A program made the position numbers and the translations under genes. 64,000 bases of DNA from Carya illinoinensis (Eukaryota > Streptophyta > Magnoliopsida > Fagales > Juglandaceae): positions 496,001 to 560,000 of the forward strand of contig NC_056765.1 in the NCBI RefSeq assembly GCF_018687715.1, written 5' to 3'. This document shows, piece by piece, positions 22,270-34,472 of the stretch (positions within the stretch are counted from its first letter, which is position 1; every line of letters starts with the position of its first letter). Below the pieces are notes generated by a model. The model saw only the letters and a list, made by a program, of their open reading frames with translations, did no database searches and was not told the DNA's origin.

Positions 22270-22490
22270 GGTTCTGCTTGGTAAGTAGGATGAAAATTTT
22301 GAGTTTAAGATAAAATATTAAAATATAATATTTTAATATTATTATTATTTTAAGATTTAAAAAAATTAAGAAAAAATTAAATTATTTATTATATTTTGTA
22401 TGGAGATTTGGAAAAATTGTAATGATGAGATGATAATTTTGAGTTTGAGATGAAAATTTTTATTTACCAAACCTAATTAGTTTTGCTACA
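22270..22490. repeat. MITE-like repeat (GGTTTGGTAAA-type ends)
   Basis: An AT-rich segment runs from TTCTGCTTGGTAAGTAGGATG to ATTTACCAAACCTAA, with partly complementary ends (TTGGTAA and TTACCAA) and internal GAGATGAAAATTTT motifs. Related sequence (TTATTATATTTTATTTGAAAATTT, then GAGATGAATTGAAATAATTTTTTAATCCAAA) occurs at 25195-25390, 29685-29790, 30305-30405 and 33010-33190. Small, non-coding and repeated, it is probably a derived DNA transposon; family unassigned. Confidence 0.5.
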
Positions 22491-22494
22491 TATA

Positions 22495-22645
22495 AGTATA
22501 GTCGTGTATTAATCTGTGTATTAATACTGATTTATTCATATTTAAAATTTAAATTAACACTATTTTTAATAAAATTTATTTTTTAATCAATTCCATCATA
22601 TTAATATATAGATTAATATATAATTATACTTATAACTATATTTTT
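22495..22645 (+). repeat. Short AT-rich MITE-like repeat, family B
   Basis: The core TATTTAAAATTTAAATTAA, then TTTTAATAAAATTTATTTTTTAA and ATTATACTTATAACTA, recurs at 30425-30600 in the same direction and at 31540-31690 inverted. Three copies in 9 kb with both orientations favour a mobile origin over simple local duplication. Ends are not precisely defined. Confidence 0.5.
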
Positions 22646-22689
22646 CCTTCGTATAAATAGCATGGGCTACTTGAGAAGAAAAAGTCTGT

Positions 22690-23060
22690 GACAAGGCATT
22701 ATAAGTGGTGACTATCCCGTTGTCGGTAGAGTGAACGCGGCTAATATTTCAAATATTCTATTTCAGTATTTATACAGGGGTAGAAAATAATGACCTATTT
22801 CTCAATCTTTTATTAATTTATGTGTCAGTCGGCACATGCTCTGGTCATTGATCATTTATTGATTGGTGGTGAGCTTTCATAATTTCACAGGACCCATCAA
22901 TTCCACCCTGTCTTGATGCAGTGTAGGCAGAGAAGTTGCAGAATGCTTGTCCTGACTCTGATGAGATGGCCTACCACTGGACATTGCTTTTGAAACTGAG
23001 AGAGATGACAATCCAGAGAAATATATTTTACCACATTCACCATTTCATGCATCCCCCGTA
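22690..23060. repeat. Cluster repeat block Q (copy 22.8 kb)
   Basis: It matches the 20.4-21.1 kb block: GTCGGTAGAGTGAACGC, ACAGGGGTAGAAAATAAT, GGCACATGCTCTGGTCATTGAT, then GATGCAGTGTAGGCAG and GAGATGGCCTACCACTGGACA, ending with a CATTTTACCAC-like element. Non-coding. Confidence 0.6.
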
Positions 23061-23124
23061 ATTATTTTTATTGTTCATATGGGCAAATTTTCAGACTCGA
23101 GTTGGTTATGATCTAAATTTCCAA

Positions 23125-25820
23125 GTTTAATAGATAAAATGATCCTCATCATTTTAAAATATTGATAACTTTACTCATTAATATTTTTAATTCTTCACGT
23201 ATTATCTTCTCTTTAGTAACGTGAGAAGTCCTCTTCTGTTCACTTATACATGTTGAAAATATTTTCTTTTTTTATTATAATTATTAAAAAATTTATTAGA
23301 CTATTATCGTTATAATTTTATTATAATATTTGATTTCTATTCCGAATATATTTTTTATGTTATTTTTATCTCATAAAGTAATTTTTTTAAATTTATTTTT
23401 AAATAAATCTAATATATTTTAAAAAAATTTAGATATATAGATTCCAAACCATAAACAACTTATTTTTTAACAGTAAAACCTATTCCTTTAAGCTCTACCA
23501 TTCGAGGATTGTTTGGCAGGGACCACTCACACCCACTACACCTAAAACTCTTGAAGGATTGCCCATGTCTTATCACTTTGATACTTCACAATCTGACATC
23601 TCGGGCACAAAGATTGTTAGCAGTTTAGACTTTGTTGGTATAAAGTTGATTTATGAGATTTTAAAAATATTATATATAAAAGCTGTCACAACAACTTTTA
23701 TCTTCCTCGACTTTACATGTTTTATCCATTCCCACTTATGATGTCTCCGTTTTTCAAAGGCTGTTAGTACAGTCTTTTTTTTTTTTTTTTTGAAATTCTG
23801 TTAGTACAGTCTTTTTTTTTTTTTTAAAGGAATTAGTACAGTCTTTGAATGCCAGGAAAGTCACTTATTTTTTAGTATAAAGTCACGTTAATGCATCGTA
23901 ACTCAAACTTTCCGCATAGGTAATAGGGTTGTTCAAATTCAATGTTATCAATTTTATTGAAAAAAAAAAACTTGCGTAGAATACTTCAGATATTTAATGA
24001 AGTACTATAAATTTTGTTTACTATATACTCTCATTTTATATGGGAAGCCTAGAGGCCATAAAAAAAAAAAAAAAAGAAGGAATTATATATGAACAGCTAA
24101 CCTCCATATGCATAGGATACTTATCTCTTTTTTGTATTATTAAAGCATATTTTCTCATGACAACTCATATTACCGGAGTTGGAATGTGTAACACGGACCC
24201 AATAATACTTATGAACTGACAATAATTTTTCATGATTAAGCAAACATGCCTACTTCCATTAATTAAAGAATTAATTTGAATCAAAAGCTGATGTTGAACC
24301 CAGTCACGAGTTCACATAGAAAATTGGAGGGTTACTAATTAGGTTATGTTCACCATGTAAAGCAACAATACCAGCATTGTGAATCTGTGATGCCGAGAAA
24401 AAGGTTTGCTTTTCCCCTCATCACAGTTTTTATGTCGGTTCATGTGATTTACAGTTGTGGTTTTGGTTCAGGCATTTATTAGTGGACACATGTGGAATGT
24501 TGTCACTCCGCGTATGGAGAGAGAGACGGATCGATATCACATTCAGTGCCTTGGAAGTAATCAGGAATTTTCTTGGAATTTTTATATGAATGGGATAATG
24601 GAAATGGAATCTTTAAAAGTGGAAGGAGCAATCTCTATAATGCAAAGACCAACTCATCAACATTATTGCCGATCTCTTTAACCCGACACCGCTATCTTTT
24701 TTTGCCTGGAATTGTCTTCTTTTCCTTCTTTTTTACTTTTGTTTTGTTCTTCTTTTCCTTTATGCATTTGTCTGTTACTTGGCACTTTCTCTGGTCTTTG
24801 ATAGTTGATTGTGGTTCTAACTCAATAGGATCAAACTCCATTTTATGAGACAGATAAAAAAGAAATTACAATTGATTGTTTCTTTAAGCATGGTTTCTAA
24901 AAAAAAATTGATTTTAGGTTAAATGTATTTGACTTTTTTTTTTTTTAATAGCAATTCTCTTAACTATACCAAGGTGACTTTAGCTTGGTGGGAAAAAAAA
25001 TTTCTAAATTATTTATTAAAATTAGGATTTTGTCAATTTTTTTGAGGAAAGCATGGCTTGTTTGCATGTCTCGTTCTACTCTCCTCTGATCTCTTTGTTT
25101 TATTTTATTTTTTATTTTCTTTATTTTTACTTTGAATATTTCATTGCCGTGGAGTGAATGCTGCCAATATTTGAACCACTCTATTTCCGTATTTAAAGAG
25201 AGTTAGTTGAGATGATATAAGAGAGTTGAAAGTTGAATAAAATATTATTATAATAAAATATTTTAATATTATTTAATTTAAAATTTTTTTAAAGAATGAA
25301 TTGTTTATTATATTTTATTTGAAAATTTAACAAAATTATAATAAATAGGTAAGACGAGATGAGATGAATTGAAATAATTTTTTTAATCCAAATAAGAACT
25401 TATTGATTGGTCGTGAACTTTGAATTTTGAATTTCTGCGTATCATACGTTTCATTGAAGAAAAAACCCATCAATAATGTTTATGCAATGTTGATAATGTC
25501 AGAAAAAGAATCATTACTTGGAGATGACAATTGTTCATGTAAGACTTTTTAAATTCTACCTTCTTGATGCAGAGTAGCCAACCAGAATATGCAAAATGTT
25601 TGTCATCAGAGATGGTCTACCACCAAAAGAAATGGAAACTTTGTGGACATTGCCTTTGAACCTCCCCCACAAAATTTTTGTCTCTACCCATTCCTTATCA
25701 CGATTAGGTAACAATAACAGTGCATGGATTACTTCACTCGTTTTAAGACCAATTAGATATGTACATAATAATAATATTGTTCTTAAAAATGAAAAACATA
25801 AAATAATATTTTATTGTTCT
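23125..25820. repeat. Decayed cluster unit 1 (blocks U, S, P and Q in order)
   Basis: Block U (23125-23790: GATAAAATGATCCTCATCATTTT, then CACCTAAAACTCTTGAAGGATTGC and AAAAGCTGTCACAACAACTTTTATC) is repeated at 31195-32060. Block S (24100-24860: CCCAGTCACGAGTTCACAT, TTTTTATGTCGGTTCATGTG, GGACACATGTGGAATGTT) is repeated at 27185-27835, 29130-29400 and 32280-32965. Then come a P fragment (24945-25090), a MITE-like repeat and block Q (25430-25720). Short frames in it are not conserved between copies, so I call no gene. Confidence 0.65.
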
Positions 25821-26371
25821 TAAATGAGAAGTGTGAACACAAACAAAATCCATTATTCACGAGGCTATAGTCTCTTTTATTGTAGAACTATAATAGATAT
25901 TATAAATGAAAATTTGTTGATATTCTTTAATTGTGACAAAGGAACATGATAAATGATTAAAAAAAAAATGAGACTACATAAATCCTAAAAATTAAATCCT
26001 TTTTAAAATTTTAACTATTCTAAAAAAAATGCATAACACCATTATGAAGCAGTAGTTAAATGGAAAAGGCAAATATTATCTTAACTAAATAACAGAATCT
26101 AATGTCAAAATTGAGATAAGCCTGATTGGTTTTTTTTTTTTTTTCCCCACAAGAGAGACGGTGCCCCAAATTTTATTCATAATCATCACTTATGGTGGAG
26201 AAATACTTTTTACAAATAAGAGAAGAGCTTTGGGGGTTTTATAAATCCCAAAACCAAAGACCTTGCAAAAATCATATATTATAAGAAACTAATCCATATA
26301 ATAATTATTTCCAACTATTTTTCATAATAGAAAAGTATAAAACTAATGTTCAAAGTGAGGGAGTCTTGCAT
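25821..26371. repeat. LINE-derived repeat segment (copy 26 kb)
   Basis: It is collinear with 12230-12759: AAACAAAATCCATTATTCACGAGGC, GAACTATAATAGATATTATAAATG, a T-run at about 26130, then CACAAGAGAGACGGTG and AAAACTAATGTTCAAAGTGAGG. It ends exactly where the LTR-like element begins in both copies, so that junction predates the duplication. Confidence 0.6.
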
Positions 26372-27176
26372 TGTAACACCCCTTCCTGTAGGTCATAAAT
26401 ATTACCAACATTCATAACATAATGCCTAGTACAGAGATCTGAAGTCATGAAAATACCTCGTATATTGAATCATCAAACCAACTAAACATAATAGTCTTTG
26501 ATAACATAGAGCTGAAAACATAATGTAAAGGCATAAACTAGTCCTATGTGGTGATCACTAATTCAAATATTATAATCATAAACTAAATGCTTGTGGAAAT
26601 AACACTTATTAGGTCTCTGGACTAATCTTCTCCTAGCTCTCCAGTTCTGCATCCTTGCAATCAACATCTGAAATATTAAAACATAAGGAGATAAACAAAT
26701 GAGTAGAAGACTCAGTAATAGCATATCATAATGTAAACTTAACTTAATATTAGGCTTGATTTATAAAATTTTAATGTATCATAGCACATGCAGAATTAAC
26801 AACATCGTGGAATTTCATGTAACATGATGCATGAGTAACTAACTCTATGCATTCTTTAACAATTATACATGACTTATTCATCTTGTCTCTCTCTTATTAG
26901 TGGCAATCATTACACGTGTGAATCATCCAATTGTCATTGACCGCATATATTTATCGTGACATGAGGTGAACCCCGCTTGGATCTGTGACACCGTGTAACG
27001 TATCATATCATGTAGTGATATATGCTTGGTTCAGTGTTATCATTTAACATATATTGAATCACGCTTGAGTCTATGACACCGTCTAACTTGTTATAACATG
27101 TAGCCTATAAATACTAATGTTTGTTTATTGAGTTAGGCACTTAGCCTATTCCACAAATCTCGTGTATTATCTTACA
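26372..27176. mobile_element. Internally deleted LTR-like fragment (copy 26.4 kb)
   Basis: It starts TGTAACACCCCTTCCTGTAGG at the same junction as the 12.76-kb copy and follows it closely to about 27100, including the GTGAACCCCGCTTGGATC and GTGACACCG units. It then switches to CCTATAAATACTAATG (a TATA-like box) and ends at CTTACA, which resembles an LTR 3' end. The flanking sequences do not form a clear 5-bp duplication, so recombination or deletion has altered the right side. Confidence 0.5.
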
Positions 27177-27179
27177 ATG

Positions 27180-28110
27180 AACACCTAACCTCCATATGCA
27201 TAGGATACTTATCTCTTTTTTGTATTATTAAAGCATATTTTCTCATGACAATTCATATTACCGGAGTTGGAATGTGTAACACGGACCCAATAATACTTAT
27301 GAACTGACAATAATTTTTCATGATTAAGCAAACATGCCTACTTCCATTAATTAAAGAATTAATTTGAATCAAAAGCTGATGTTGAACCCAGTCACGAGTT
27401 CACATAGAAAATTGGAGGGTTACTAATTAGGTTATGTTCACCATGTAAAGCAACAATACTAGCATTGTGAATCTGTGATGCCGAGAAAAAGGTTTGCTTT
27501 TCCCCTCATCACAGTTTTTATGTCGGTTCATGTGATTTACAGTTGTGGTTTTGGTTCAGGCATTTGTAGTGGACACATGTGGAATGTTATCACTCCGCGT
27601 ATAGAGAGAGAGAGAGAGAGAGAGAGGGATCGATATCAGGAATTCTCTTGGAATTTTTATATATGAATGGAATCATGGAAATGGAATGTTTGAAAGTTGA
27701 AGGAGCAATCTCAATAATTCAAGACCCAACTCATCAACCCTATTGCCAATCTCTTTAACCCGACAACGCTATCTTCGTTTCCTGCTTTTCTACTTTTGTT
27801 TTGTTCTTCTTTTCCTTTATGCATTTTTACTATAATTCAACACCAACTCATCAACATTATTGTCAATCTCTTTAACATTTTACGAATTTCAGAAAAAGAA
27901 TCACTCCTAAGAGATGAGAGCTATTCATGTAAGACGTTTTCAATTTTACAGTGTCTTGATGCGGAGTAGCCAGCCAGAGAAGTTGCAAAATGCTTATCCA
28001 GACTCCTGATGAGATGGTCTACCACTAGACATTGCCTTTGAAAAATGAGAGAGATGGCAATCCAGGAAAAAAAAAAAAAACATTTTACCACCATTCACCA
28101 TTTAATTGCC
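27180..28110. repeat. Decayed cluster unit 2 (blocks S and Q)
   Basis: 27185-27600 is nearly identical to 24100-24560, with only scattered substitutions over the first 370 bases; a GA microsatellite (27603-27626) differs in length. Block Q follows at 27890-28110. The near-identity marks a recent duplication or conversion. Non-coding. Confidence 0.65.
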
Positions 28111-28950
28111 TTTGAAATTGTCAGATTTTAGTTGGTTATGATGTAAATTGCCGATTTTAATAATTTATAGTGCAATTTAAAGAAAAGTAGTAGCACCTCG
28201 CAGGTGCAAATTCAATGTTTATTTAGCTAAAGTTTTTAGAGCTTTTGACTACGCTAATATTAACACCTATGGACCGACTCGATTTTGATCAAATATTTAC
28301 TAACAAGATAAAAATGAGTAAAAATATATGATTTGAAAGAAAATAACTGATATTATTCTAAATTATTTTGAAGAAAGTAATTGATATCCCATATCAATTT
28401 AGATTTATACCATTATCGATGTCGGATGGAATAAAGATTATTTTAGTAGATAGTTTCAATAGATAATCAAGATAGGGAAGATAAGAAAATTGTTCACAAA
28501 TATAGAAAACTCTGAATAATATTGATTAATAATAAAACTTTATATTATTTTATGAAGCCCACAGTATTAAATAGCTGCAAAATGCGAAAATATGAAGAAA
28601 ATGGAAAAATCTAAATTATTATATGAGAAATTAATACATAAATAAATAAGAATCCTACTAAAATTTGATCAAAATCAAATTTAGAATTACTTCTAAACAT
28701 GAAGACAAATATTTACTAACAAGACAAAAATGAACATAAATATATGATTTGAAAGAAAATAACTAATATTATTCTAAATAATTTTTAACATTTATAAATA
28801 TTTAAAAAAACATAAATTCCATAATATTTAATAAAAAAAAATCGATACAAATTATCGATCCAATTCATAGGTTCAAAAAGCATTTCCCCATGAGAAAATC
28901 ATGTGCTCAGTGCTTCATTACATTAACTTTCACATCTGGCAGTTCTCAAA
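28111..28950. other. AT-rich spacer, no gene seen
   Basis: A short phrase (CTAACAAGATAAAAATGA, AAATATATGATTTGAAAGAAAATAACT) occurs twice, at about 28300-28350 and 28717-28762, so part is an internal direct duplication about 410 bp apart. Otherwise featureless. Confidence 0.45.
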
Positions 28951-30160
28951 GAAAACATTTACCTTGTTTTTGTCTCATTTTATTTCACTATCCTCTCCCT
29001 GTTTTCCTTTTAACATGTCTTTCATCTTTAATTTGGAACTAATTAAAAAAAAAAGGTTGGTGATATTAATACAAGTTAATAGCTACAGTACAGCCTATAC
29101 TTTATCCAAAGACAAGGAGTAATAGTACTGTAGGAAATGATGTAATCAGGAATTCTCATGGAATTTTGATATGAATGGGATCATGCAGGAAATGGAATCT
29201 TTAAAGTTGGAAGGAGCAATCTCAATAATTCAAGACCAACTCATCAACATTATTGCCAATCTCTTTAAACCTACACCGCTATCTTCTTATCCTGCTTTTC
29301 TACTTTTGTTTTGTTCTTCTTTTCCTTTATGCATTTGTCTGTTACTTGGCACTTTCTCTTGTCTTTGATATTTTTGATCATAGATGCATAGATTGTGATT
29401 CTAAGTCTGGAGGGAAAGAAAGGAGAGTCCAAAGTGTCTTTACGCAGATGAACATGATCCTCCACAACACTTTTTATCTAAATATATATTATGTCACAAT
29501 ATTAAAAGTTATAAAAACATTTGCGATATTTAAAAATAAGAATTGAATTAGCTTATCCGAGAGGCCACATGGAGTTGGGACTATGTTTTTAGGGTGAAAA
29601 TGTATTATTTTTTATACATATGAAATTATTATTTAGTTTTTATTTTCGAATTTTCAAAATGTCCACCAAATCCATATATCATTGAAAAAATAAATTATTT
29701 ATTATATTTTGTTTAAAAGTTAAACAAAATTATAATATATAGACGAGAAGAGATGAATTGAAATAATTTTTTAATCCAAAGAAGAACTTATTGGTCGTGA
29801 ACTTTGAATTTTGAATTTCTGCATATCATACATTTCACTGGAGAAAAAACCCATCAATAATGAATATGCAATGTTGATAATTTCATAAAAAGAATAATTC
29901 CTTAGAGATGACAGTTGTTCATGTAAGACTTTTTGAATTATACGGTCTTGACTCTAGATGCAGAGTAGCCAGCCATAAGTTGCAAGATGTTTGTCATCAG
30001 ATAGCCTACCACCAAAAGAAAGGAAAACTTCGGGGACATTACCTTTGAATCTCTTCTACAATTATTTTTTTCACTTAATGAAACAACTTTTTTTATCATA
30101 GCCAATATTCACCATAGCATTTGCAGTATATATATACATATACTAGTGAGGGGCTACGTG
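28951..30160. repeat. Decayed cluster unit 3 (blocks P, S, MITE and Q)
   Basis: P at 28960-29135 matches the leader upstream of the intact NLR (GGAACTAATTA, AATACAAGTTAATAGCTACA). S at 29130-29400 follows, then a MITE-like stretch (29685-29790) and Q (29800-30075). The end (TATTCACCATAGCATTTGCAGTATATATA, about 30105-30135) is the empty version of the site filled by a LINE fragment at 37713-38076. No complete coding region. Confidence 0.6.
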
Positions 30161-30304
30161 CAACGCCTTACAGCCCTCGCATGCAGCGTCCGCTCGGAGG
30201 AAACCAATGAAATAATAAATAAATATAAGCTAGGCAGTAATATATTTAATAATACGGTGAATGGTAAAATAGATTTGTTCTGATGAAATTTAAAAAATAA
30301 AATT

Positions 30305-30775
30305 ACGAGAGAAGGTTTGGATAGGGAATTGAGTTGAGATGAAAATTAGAAGTTGAATAAAATATAATTATAATATTATTTATTATATTTTATGTAAAAA
30401 TTTAATAAACTAATAATATATGTGTTAAAAATCATGTATTAATTTATGTATTAATTTACGTATCAATATTAATTTTTTTATATTTAAAATTTAAATTAAT
30501 ATTATTTTTAATAAAATTTATTTTTTAACTAATCATATTATATTAATATAGATATTAATATGTAATTGTGCTTATAATTAAAATTTTCTAACAAAAATTA
30601 AAGAAATTGAAATACATGATGAGCTATAGTTGATGGACACATAAATAATTAAAAAAATTGTTATTTAATAGAGATAACTACTAACTCGATCTGTGCGGTA
30701 GACATTATCAAAAAAATAGTCAAGAAAACTTAATTTGGATTCCTTTGAGACAACTGATCCATGTGTGATAAGAGG
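30305..30775. repeat. MITE-like repeats plus headless NLR leader
   Basis: 30305-30405 and 30425-30600 are copies of the two AT-rich MITE-like families. 30600-30775 (GATGAGCTATAGTTGATGGACACATAAATAA, CTCGATCTGTGCGGTA, CTTAATTTGGATTCCTTTGAGACAACTGATC) matches the leader at 21330-21480 upstream of the NLR N-terminal relic, but the coding head is absent and replaced by the repeats. It is the footprint of another lost paralogue. Confidence 0.5.
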
Positions 30776-30959
30776 TGGGTTGCAGATCAGAAAAAGTATT
30801 TCTAATTCAAGAAAAAGTAGAAATGTACGTTATAACAAAAGTGCAATAGAACGATATAAAACAATTAAGTAATAAAATTGTCCGTTTAATTGTTTTACAT
30901 AAAAGAACTTTTAAATTAAGAAAAATAAATAATCTACCTTTAAACAAAAGGGAAAAGCC

Positions 30960-31140
30960 TCTTTACTGCTTATTTGACCACTGGTCAATTTTTTTTTTTA
31001 CTTAACGATTAAAAAAATGATTTAAAGTGTATTGATATTTTTTTTAATAATTAAAAAATATAAAAATAATGAAAAAAAATAGAAATCACTTGACAATACG
31101 TCCCGCGGTATGAATGGGGCGGCATAGTAGCCGGATCCTT
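30960..31140. repeat. MITE-like repeat, family C
   Basis: An AT-rich core (TTTTTTACTTAACGATTAA, GTATTGATATTTTTTTTAAT) is followed by a GC-rich tail with CCGCGGTATGAATGGGGCGGCATAGTAGCC. The same layout is at 39290-39470 (CCAGCGGTACGGTGGAGGCGGCATAATAGCC) and 39475-39665. Termini and target duplications were not resolved. Confidence 0.45.
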
Positions 31141-31194
31141 AACAACAACATCATAAGCACTTTAGAAAAAGTAATTTTTATTTTACCATGCTAT

Positions 31195-33490
31195 GTAATA
31201 GATAAAATGATGCTTGTCATTTTAACATAATGACAACTTTACTCATTAATATTTTTAATTCTTCTTGTATCATCTTCTTTTCAGTACTGTGAGAATCCTC
31301 TTCTCGTCACTTATGCAATATTGAAAATATTTTCTTTTTCATTATAATTATTGAGAAATTTATTAGACTATTATCATTATCATTTTATTATAATATTTGA
31401 TTTCTATTAAAGATTTTTATCTTAAAAAGTATATTTTTAATTTATTTTTAAATATATCAATATATTTAAAAAAATTTTAGATATACAAATTCTAAATACT
31501 AAATAATTGTTTGAACAGTAGAACTAATTCTTATAGAAAAAGTCTAATTGTAAGTATATTTATACATTAATATGTACATCAATTTATTATGATTGATTAA
31601 AAAATAAATTTTATTAAAAATAATATTAATTTAATATTTAAATATGAAAGAATTAATATTAATACGTAAATTAATAAACGATTTTATTTTCAGACAACTC
31701 ACTCCCACTGCACCTAAAACTCTTGGAGGATTGCTCTTGTCGTATCACTTTGATACTTCACAATCTGACATCTCTGGCCCAAAGATTCTTTGAAGCTTTT
31801 CTAGGCCCTAGCTCCATCTTCCAATAATGGCTATTATCTTCACATTATCGTGGCTGTTAGTGTGGTTTTTAATGTATTGCAAAAGAGAAAGGGACCACCT
31901 TGTTTATAGACTTTGTTGATAGAAAGTTGATTTATGAGATTTTAAAAATATTATATAAAAGCTGTCACAGCAACTTTTATCTTCCTCGACTTTACATGTT
32001 TTATGCATTCCCACTAATGAAGTCTCCGTTTTTCAAAGAAAGGCTGTTAATAGTCATTTTTTTTTTTTTTAAAAAAACGTGAATTATTTCATCATATTAC
32101 AAATATAACTTATTAATACATAAAAATTTAGATTATAAATTAATTTACGCATCTACTCTAAAGTATTTTTGCATACAAAATAACATCTTAACTTCTAAAC
32201 CTCCTCAAAAAGAGATAACACTCTATATAAATAGAATAACTAATCCCTACAAAGTGAAATATGGGACAATACTGATTTGGACATTTAAGTCCAAAGCAAA
32301 CACTACTTCCATTAATTAAAGAATTAATTTGAATTAAAAGCTGATGTTGAACCCAGTCACGAGTTCACATTGAAAATTGGAGGGCGTAGTGGTTACTAAT
32401 TAGGTTAGGTTCACCATGTAAAGCAATAGTACTAGTATTGTGACTCAAAAGGGTTAACTTTACCCCTCATCACAGTTTTTATGTCGGTTCATGTGTTGTA
32501 CAATTGTGGTTTTGGTTGAGACACTTATTAGTGGACGCATGTGGAACGTTATCACTCCGCGTATGAGAGAGAGAGGGGTCGATATCAGATTCATTGCCTT
32601 GGAGGAGAAATTAAAAAAATTATGAATGATGTAATCAGGAATTCGAATTTTGATATGAATGGGATCATGCAGGAAATGGAATCTTTAAAAGTTGGAAGGA
32701 GCAATCTCAATAATTCAAAACCAACTCATCAACATTATTGCCAATCTCTTTAACCCGACAACGCTATATTCTTATCCTGCTTTTCTACTTTTTTGAGTTG
32801 TTCTTCTTTTCCTTTATGCATTTGCCTGTTACTTGGCACTTTCTCTGGTCTTTCATATTTGATCATAGATATATACTGGATTGTGGTTCTAACTCAATAG
32901 GATCAAACCTCATTTTATGGGACAGATAAAAAAGAAATTACAACTGATTGTTTCTTTTTAGCATGGTTTCTAAAAAAAGTAGATTTCTAAAAAAGAAATT
33001 ACACTCTCTTTTAGTATTTAATGAGAGTTTGAGATGAAATGAGAGAGTTATCAGTTGAATAAAATATTATTTTTATTTAAAATTTAAAAAAATAAATTAT
33101 TTATTATATTTTATTTAAAAATTTAAGAAAATTTTAATAAATATATTAGACGAGATTAGATAAATTAAGATAATTTTTTAATCCAAACAATGACTTATTG
33201 ATTTGTCCTAAACTTTGAATTTTGAATCTTTGCATATCATATATTGCAAAGAAGAAAAAACACATCAATAATGTTTATAAAAAAAAAAAATCATTCATTA
33301 GAGATGACAACTATTCAGGTAAGACTTTTTGGATTCTACAATCTCGATGGAGAGTAGCCAGTTAGAAGTTGAAAAATATTTGTCATTAGAGATGGCCTAC
33401 CACCAAAAGAAAGGAAAATTGCTTTTGACCCTCCTCCACAAAATATTTTTTTTTTAACCCATTCTTTAATAACATCAAACATTATCGATG
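31195..33490. repeat. Decayed cluster unit 4 (blocks U, S, MITE and Q)
   Basis: This repeats the order of unit 1: U (31195-32060), S (32280-32965), MITE-like (33010-33190), Q (33210-33480). Divergence from unit 1 is clearly larger than between units 1 and 2. It is interrupted at its right end by the third hAT-like insertion. Non-coding. Confidence 0.65.
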
Positions 33491-34472
33491 ACGACAACTA
33501 GGTAGCACCCACCCTGCCCCCGCCCCGCATGGGTAGGGGTTAGAAATTTTTTCTCATCCATCGCCCTTGGAGTGCAAGGGTGGGGTACCCTGTCCTGGAT
33601 AACATGATGCGGTGGAGGGTTTAATTCGTCCACCCCCACTGTACTAGGCCTTCGGCTCAAAAGTGGTTTATGAGCCATTAAAACCTTTGAAATGGGCCTA
33701 AAATGGTCCAGAAACAGCTAAAATGGCCCAGAAGCTATTTCTGGACCATTTTAGGCCCATAAAATTAGAAGTTAAAAGAAAAGGATGTTAAAAAACCAGA
33801 TTTAAAAGAAATTAAATGAATAAAAATACTATATACATGATACGAATTTACTAATTTAGAGCAAATGAACTAATGAAATACTACTACATACAACTAGTCT
33901 AGTAGCTAATAAACTAATAATAATAACTAAGCTATTACAAAATTTTAGGCAAAACTAAAACATTTACAAAATTACAAACTACAAAGTGTTCAAGGGACAT
34001 TGTATCAATATTACAAATCATTGAATATATAATTCGTACAAAATGATTCAAAATATCAAATTTCAATATTCTAAAAATATTAAGAGAGTTGTTTGAGTCC
34101 TTGATTGTGACATGTAGGCGGCACGGGCATGTAGTCTTTTTATTAACTCATGCAGATTTGAGACTTGAGCTATGTTGCTATGGAGGTAGACTCATGCACA
34201 TTCAAATTGCAAATTGGCAATGGTCTTTTAAGTTTTAACGCGAAGTCATACTGCAACGGAGGTAGATGTCTTCTAAGTCATCTTATGTATTACTACAACA
34301 ATTAATACTAAAATTAATACCGATGAAATCGAAATGAATATAAATAAATTAAAATAATAAAATGAAAACAACAATTACCAGGTGGTCCAGATCTAGGCTG
34401 ATCACCACCCTCCTCCTCGTCGGTCCCCTTAAAATCTAAAACATTTGGAACATGAATATCATTTCCCATCAT

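Noticed and set aside
23515..23790. Possible leucine-rich-repeat coding remnant in block U
   Set aside because: A few phrases (KLLEDC, LHNLTSL at about 31715-31790) hint at LRR sequence, but they are too short, and the second copy does not keep the frame. Not supported.
27475..27666. Short frames in block S (also at 24457, 24573, 29171 and 32541)
   Set aside because: The four block S copies shift frame relative to each other and share no conserved product. Substitutions do not favour one frame.
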